Shown here piece after piece: positions 57,323 to 64,000 of a stretch of 64,000 nucleotides of DNA; within the stretch, counting starts at the first letter, position 1, and each line of letters opens with the position of its first letter. The translations under genes and the position numbers were made by a program. Source of the DNA: Cristatella mucedo (lineage: Eukaryota; Bryozoa; Phylactolaemata; Cristatellidae); assembly GCA_009760855.2 (NCBI GenBank), contig WPIO01000020.1, positions 186,001-250,000 on the forward strand, in the 5' to 3' direction. The notes beneath the pieces are model-generated. The model saw only the letters and a program-made list of their open reading frames with translations, searched no databases and was not told the origin of the DNA.

Positions 57323-57411
<89 letters not shown>
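57093..57411. repeat. 319-bp polypurine tract: (GA)n-(GGGA)n-(GA)n
   Basis: (AG)n to 57174, GGGA/GGGAGA repeats at 57175-57305, then (GA)n at 57307-57322 and 57329-57411. Apart from a C near 57306 and two T in GGATAGTG (57323-57330) the plus strand is entirely purine, and the arrangement is roughly mirror-symmetric. Confidence 0.98.
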
Positions 57412-57413
<2 letters not shown>

Positions 57414-57835
57414 CATTTCTGTCACCCGCAGGCATACGGTTAGAATTCGTTAAACTGGTTCATGCGTACATCGATCGCCACGTTGCTAAAAAAATATTTG
57501 GGTGCACTAGTGAAATTTAAAGTATTTAAAACCGATTTCAATCGTGCTGCTGTCACATGTGGGGCTCCTTAGGGCTTCACCTGGAGCTCTTTCATGTCGA
57601 ACACTCTGTGAGGACTGGTGGCCACACACATGGTGGGCAGACGACTGCAGCTCAGCCGGCTGTTTTCCCAGATATAATCCACGCCTGGCTCCCAGAGCCC
57701 TTTCCAAGATATAATCCACCAACACTCTGCCAGCTTGAGTTGCCATCATTTGTTTACTTAACCCATGCCAGCCTCCTCGAATTGCACAGCATTACAACGG
57801 GTACACAGGAAAGGCTTTGAGTGCACTGTGGAGAT

Positions 57836-57860
57836 GGGTGGGTGGGTGGGTGGGGGGAGG
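57836..57860 (+). repeat. (GGGT)4 G-rich repeat, G-quadruplex consensus
   Basis: Four GGGT units followed by GGGGGGAGG satisfy the G3+N1-7 quadruplex pattern with single-base loops. Confidence 0.85.
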
Positions 57861-58559
57861 ATGCAGGGGACTGCACGGCATCTTCCACCCTTGCCCCTCC
57901 GCACTTATTCCACCCCTCAGGACCAGCCTTAGGGTCACAGTTTCAGCAATTCGGAATTCCCAAGCACCCAGCCCCACAACGAGAGGGACAAACTTGCTGA
58001 CACACCTGTCTTCCAGCACAACAGCTGTAGTAATCTGTCACGAAACCGTGGACGTGATCCCCTTCCCCACGGGCCGTGGAGGAGGGGGTGGAGCCAGGTT
58101 GCCGCAGAATTGCACTAGAGCAATAAGCTCCCCCCTGCCCCTTTTTTGATGCCAATTGAAGCCTCCGGCAGCCATTGCCTTGGATGTGCTCTCCTACCAG
58201 TGGGCACGGCTGCCGCAGTGGCAGCAGCCTGCTCGAGCTACGGTGTTAGCAATATCTCCAGAGATTCAGATGGTGGCTGGTGACACCGTTCCAGTATTTC
58301 AGTGCATTATACTGCACGACAAACCGCGATGCCCTGGAAAGTCGTTCCACAGGTTACATGTCCCAACGACCTGCACTAATAAACAAATGACTGCAGGAGG
58401 GCACCTTCTTGTTTACTTTTTTGCAGCCTCTCGGTCGATAGCTTGCTCCAGCAGCTGCAGCTTTCCGCCTCCATTTTTCTCTTGGGTCAGTTAGAGCGTG
58501 GAAGACTGGTTGGTTCACGTGAATTTAGCTGGAACTGCTCCACTTCAACATAACGCTCT
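57861..58559. other. No recognisable gene
   Basis: Open frames without domain; GC-moderate. Confidence 0.3.
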
Positions 58560-58846
58560 ATTCGTAGAGCTCAGCACTAGTCTCCTGCCACCGACTGCGG
58601 CACATCCTTTACAGCCGTTTTGAGCTGCTACTGCCATGCTACTCACTGCCTCAGTTACCCTCCTGACTCAGCTATGCCCCCTACTTTCTATTTGTTGCAT
58701 GAGATGAGATGACGTCTGTTGGCTACCCTAAGCAACCGTAAGGTGCTCAGGCTTTGGGTGTGAGGTAGAAAACCCTCATGTGTAACATTCCCTTAGTGTT
58801 TGTAGCTTTGTGGAGTTTCAGATGGAGATACACATTGCATTACATT
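58560..58846 (+). mobile_element. LINE-alpha 3' end, 5'-truncated
   Basis: CTCCTGCCACCGACTGCGGC, TGAGCTGCTACTGCCATGCT, TTTGTAGCTTTGTGGAGTT and GGAGATACACATTGCATTAC follow the LINE-alpha terminus. Confidence 0.88.
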
Positions 58847-59594
58847 AGTATGCTAACAAGATCCGTGGATTTTTTGGTGAGAATCCTAGGAGTGCTCCGA
58901 ACGTCGTACTCAGGTCCAATCACATACTGACTACACCGACAATAAAGCGATCAATGAGCAAGGATGTGCTCATTCAAAAATCAGCCAAGACATATTTAGG
59001 CTGCTGTCGGGTTTGACAGTCGGTTTCACGAGTTCATCGCTTAGGCTCGAAGGCACATGTATCCTAGGACACAGCCGAGGATTAGGGATGTTTTCGTTGC
59101 TTTGCTCAACAGATCAGCTGCTGACGACAGGTAGCAGCAGGCCAAAGCTGTCCTCCCATTAATAATACTAATAATGTGGCAGTGACAACAAATGCCACTG
59201 GAATCTTGACCGTGATAGTGAATATAAATTCGAGCCCCATTCCGAGCTTAAGCTTAGAATTATCGACCTCGGTGTAAGAGGTTAAGCAACCTACAGGATT
59301 TGCCTCAGCAACTACATGGATTCTTAGCCAACCTGCCGCTTCTGCAAAGCTGTTGCTACAGCTTTTGCTGGGCTGACTTTGGAATGAGGCAAACCGTAGC
59401 GACTTCAGTCCCAGCTGTTCGAGTTCCAAAGGTGAGTTCGAGCATAAGAAATGTTTAAGCTAGCTTACACACGGAAGAGGTTCTTTGGGCAAGTTGATAC
59501 TGCTTCCGGTTGCTCGGACGCCGAGGTCAAGTCAAGTTGATAGCTTCTTTGATAGATAATTCATTTGTACCGACCGCAATATATAAATGAATTA
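58847..59594. other. No recognisable gene
   Basis: A minus-strand frame at 59106-59429 has one hydrophobic stretch but no domain or start context that would support a gene. Confidence 0.3.
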
Positions 59595-59757
59595 TTGTAT
59601 AATTCATTTGCATAGCACCCTAAGAGAGCTCAATGTTTATTCTATTTATCCTTCATAAATTTCAGGTAGCTCGAGCCCACGACATTGGGTATCGAATGTA
59701 TTTCCCTTGACCTTTGTCGAAGCAAGCACCTTAACCACAGGGCCAAACCAGTGTGGC
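59595..59757 (-). mobile_element. SINE-2 copy, diverged with internal insertion
   Basis: ATTCATTTGCATAGCACCC, TAGCTCGAGCCCACGAC and AGCACCTTAACCACAGGGCC; the interval between tail and B box is altered (about 59632-59665). Confidence 0.75.
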
Positions 59758-59996
59758 ATTCTTCTACGTGCAAATTAGCCAAGTGTGATCAAGACCTTCA
59801 CGATAGTAATATGCAATACTAACTAAGCACAGAAACCACTGGTTCGATACCAACTCCGGCTGTTACACGGGCTTTTGAATCGACGAGATTTTCGCACGAT
59901 GTAATGTTTTCGGGTGGGCATTATACTCCGAGCAGCAGGCTCTCTTCAGCAGCTGCTTCTTCATTGCTTCTCTGGCTGTAGGTCTGGCTGTAGGAC

Positions 59997-60142
59997 GCCG
60001 AGCTGGTTTGGCCCAGTTTGGCTCGCCCCCTCCGACCAGGGTCTGGCCGAGGTCACGTGGGCTCGAGCCCCGAGGCATTCTATGTGAAGTGCCTGAATAG
60101 AGAGATTAAGTTCCCTATGGGGTGCTATACAAATGAATTATA
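59997..60142 (+). mobile_element. SINE-2 copy
   Basis: GCCGAGCTGGTTTGGCCC, GTCTGGCCGAGGTCACG, GGGCTCGAGCCCCGAGGCAT, GTGCCTGAATAGAGAGATTA and GTGCTATACAAATGAATTAT. Intact except for a diverged A-box region. Confidence 0.92.
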
Positions 60143-61444
<1,302 letters not shown>

Positions 61445-61592
61445 GCCGAGCTGGCTTGGTCTAGCGGTTAAGGTGCTTGCCCCGACCAAGGTCTCACTGA
61501 GGTCGCGGGCTCGAGCCCCGAGGCATATGTGAAGCGCCTGAATAGAGATTAAGTTCTCTTTGGGCGCTAAACAAATGAATTATATTATTATA
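61445..61592 (+). mobile_element. SINE-2, best reference copy
   Basis: The head GCCGAGCTGGCTTGG contains a perfect A box TGGTCTAGCGG (61457-61467), with B box GGCTCGAGCCC at 61508-61518. The body ends GCGCCTGAATAGAGATTAAG, TTCTCTTTGGGCGCTAAAC and AAATGAATTATATTATTATA. The A- and B-box arrangement marks a tRNA-derived, polymerase III-transcribed SINE. From GCGCCT to the end it is the same tail as LINE-beta. Confidence 0.95.
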
Positions 61593-62555
61593 TAAAGCCA
61601 CAGAGTCCGGTCACTCAGCTAGAGCAAATCACTCAGGCACAGCAATGCCGAAAGTGGGGTGGTGGAAGGCTGGGATGCCTCTCGGTCTCACGACGGTGGC
61701 AGCTGCTGCCTCTACTTGTGAGTGCCTCTCCTTGTGACGTTGTCTTGTCTAGCGCCCCGCCCCATGGTTGGTGGCAAAGGTCGCATGCCAGGACGGTCTA
61801 GGAGCAGAGAAGCCTGCCGCCTGGTGGTGGGCGGGCGTCTTTCCCAGTGCCAAGGCTGCTTTGGATGTAGTGTCCTGCAAGCCGGCGGTGGCAGTGGTGG
61901 TGGTGGTGGTGGTGGTGGCATGAAAGTGGCAGCTGCAGTGGGTGACATGAAAGCTGCTGCCGGCCGATCATTGGTAGGGTCCACTTCTCCTCCCACAGGC
62001 AGGCGTGCCTGCCGAAAGCAACATCAAAGACTCCGAAGTCGGCCGACAACAATGCGCCCTCTGAGCCCTAGACACAATGGCTGGTGGGAGATTGGAACCT
62101 GAACGTGTGCTTGCGGCCCCACTACGGCCCAATCAGGCAGCCCAGGGCGTGGTGCTGCCTGAGGTGGCAGGCACATGCTCTGCAAGATGGATTACCTGAG
62201 CCCAGGGGCACTAAGGGTAGTGGCATAGTGGGTACTCCGAGTGGGCAGGTGACTCAATAAGTGGGTCCCTAGCATAATTCTAGTGACCCTTGACCTTGCC
62301 CCTCGGGCAAGGTCATAGAAGCCCGGAGGCTTGGCCTCTTCACACCTCCTGGTCGACAAATATTGCATGAGTAGGGCACACTGGGCCCCTTCGTATGCCT
62401 ACGGCATGGAATAGACGATAATACATATTAGAAGTGCTCAGCACGACGGTTTTAACACTTAAAAGGTGACCGCTAGGTAGCACCGAGACCCCTACCCAGG
62501 GGACTAAGCAGCCAAAGCTGGACTCAGCATTTGACCTTATCAAGGGCAGCCAATC
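61593..62555. other. No recognisable gene; trinucleotide repeat at 61884-61919
   Basis: (GGT)n at 61884-61919 yields poly-Gly or poly-His in different frames. No domain was recognised. Confidence 0.4.
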
Positions 62556-62612
62556 AATATATAATTCATTTATACTGCACCCTCTGAGAACTTAACCTCT
62601 ATTCAGGTGCTT
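62556..62612 (-). mobile_element. SINE-2 tail fragment
   Basis: ATATAATTCATTTATACTGC, GAGAACTTAACCTCTATTCA and GGTGCTTAAAC; only the tail is present. Confidence 0.75.
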
Positions 62613-62683
62613 AAACTAGAGTGGTGCCAGGCAAGCCAGGGCGATGTTGGCCCACCAGCAAGGACCGAAGGCATGCCGAGTGC

Positions 62684-62724
62684 TCCCCCCCCCCCCCACC
62701 ACCACCACCACCACCACCACCACC
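62684..62724. repeat. (C)n-(ACC)n repeat
   Basis: A C run (62684-62697) leads into about nine ACC units. Confidence 0.95.
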
Positions 62725-64000
62725 CTCTTCGGTATGGATATACCTGTAGAAAGAAGCCACCAGCAGCAGCAGCAGGTGGTCCTATGCATTGGCCACGCAC
62801 GTGCTCTTTCACTGCCGCCGGCCATCTTTCATTGCTCTTCGGCTTGGCTTCGGAGCCTAGCTTGCCCAGTGTGGCTACAGTGTGACCGCCTGGATGATTC
62901 GGCTCCCGGAAGCCACGCAATGGTGGCTCCTGCCTCCTATGCCATACTTTTCATAAGGGTGAGTGGCCACAACTCAACAGTCATGCTCCACACTCCACGG
63001 CTGCACGCCAAACGTTTGGATGTTCTCGTACATACTCTGGCACTGCAAGCACTGCAAGGTCTGGGTGCACTAGTGGACAGACTAGTCACTCACGTAGCAC
63101 AGACACAGAGTGCAGCAAGCAAACAGACACGATGCATTGAGCACCCACGCCTTGCGAAAGCCACTGCAGGCTAATGCCTACACAGAGCTCATCTGCGCAC
63201 AGCAGCACTGCATACGTAATAGGCCCTGAGGACATCTTGATTGCCCTTCTCTGTCCCTATTGGTTCGAAGCAGAGAGACGCCCACTATAATGCTAGTCGT
63301 TAGTCATGCTCGCCCCTTGCTCACTGACGCCCTGGATTTCGGATGGAGAGGCGGGCTTCCTGCTGACATACCGTTGCTTGGCTAAAACCAGGTTGCCAAG
63401 TGACTCACGTGATATTCCCAGCGCTGGCTGACAGAGGAGGCTCCAGAGCAGGGAGCTACCGCCGAAGGACGCCCGCCGCCTTTACAAGGGCCTGAACACC
63501 ACGGACTGCTGTGGCTGACCAGTGGAGCGGGTTGAAGTCATACTATCGATCTAAAATGAGACAGCAAAGCTGCCTCCCTTAATGCTAACAGTGCCTATGA
63601 TGAGCGGATTCGTTAGTCTATGTTACTGTTAGTCTATGATATTCACAACACACACAGCTGGCCTTGCTGCCATAGCAGTTATACATACCCATGCATGCAT
63701 GTGCACTTTGATTGGCCATTCGATTTGAGTGCAACAGGGAATACAATCAAAAGGAAAGCAATCTGTATGACACCATCTTCACCTACTCGAGGACTTGTTG
63801 TGCCCAGCCTACAGCTTGACCATTTTTGGGACAACCCGCTGTGCAGCCATCTGGCCCGAGAGCAGCGGCGCTGGCATTGTGAGCTGGCCGGCCCTGGTTC
63901 AGGGCAATTGGCCGATGAAAAAAGTCCTCCTGCCAGCACAATTCAAGGCTTTGGCTTGGGAAATGTGCTGATGCATCAGCCGCTAGCCTGCCGTGAGGGT
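62725..64000. other. No recognisable gene
   Basis: No domain or interspersed repeat was recognised to the window end. Confidence 0.3.

Overview
The window is a repeat-dominated stretch of an animal (metazoan) nuclear genome. The evidence is eukaryotic throughout: a TNFAIP8/TIPE-family gene, a TMEM234 homologue, GT-AG introns, a pair of intron-encoded C/D-box snoRNAs, tRNA-derived SINEs, non-LTR retrotransposons and a hAT DNA transposon. The LINE/SINE style (L2/CR1-like elements with ATT-rich tails) fits many invertebrates; the species cannot be fixed from the sequence.

Genes are sparse. From left to right they are: a single-exon TMEM234-like membrane protein (5772-6155, +); a small spliced transcript at about 13.24-14.27 kb (+) with one SNORD59-like snoRNA in each of its first two introns; a candidate two-exon membrane protein with a possible Ninjurin-like layout (15305-15944, -); and a TNFAIP8-like apoptosis/lipid-transfer regulator (39376-40032, -). 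A broken Gag-like fragment lies at 12545-12783 (-). No convincing gene was found in 41-64 kb, although 53.7-55.0 kb is CpG-rich like a promoter island.

Repeats are described here with local names. LINE-alpha has an EN-RT protein and a 3' end in (ACATT)n. LINE-beta is L2/CR1-like, and its 3' end contains GAGATTGAGTTCTCTGAG followed by (ATT)n. SINE-1 is tRNA-derived with a 24-nt palindrome next to its B box and a TTTA-rich tail. SINE-2 is tRNA-derived and has a 3' tail shared with LINE-beta. Many copies are nested: a 0.94-kb foldback element inside a LINE (2.4-3.35 kb), a hAT transposon inside LINE-alpha with an 8-bp target duplication (28.49-31.36 kb), LINE-beta inside LINE-alpha (32.9-33.4 kb), SINE-2 inside LINE-alpha (37.4 kb), SINE-1 inside LINE-alpha (17.9 kb) and SINE-1 inside SINE-2 (44.7 kb).

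The structures that look least familiar are the 10.05-12.3 kb region, made of diverged ~165-bp repeats in two opposed arms; a 19-bp minisatellite with zoned variants (19305-19992); the foldback element; and the snoRNA host gene. Simple repeats, chiefly CA/GT, GA/CT and TA, are very frequent.
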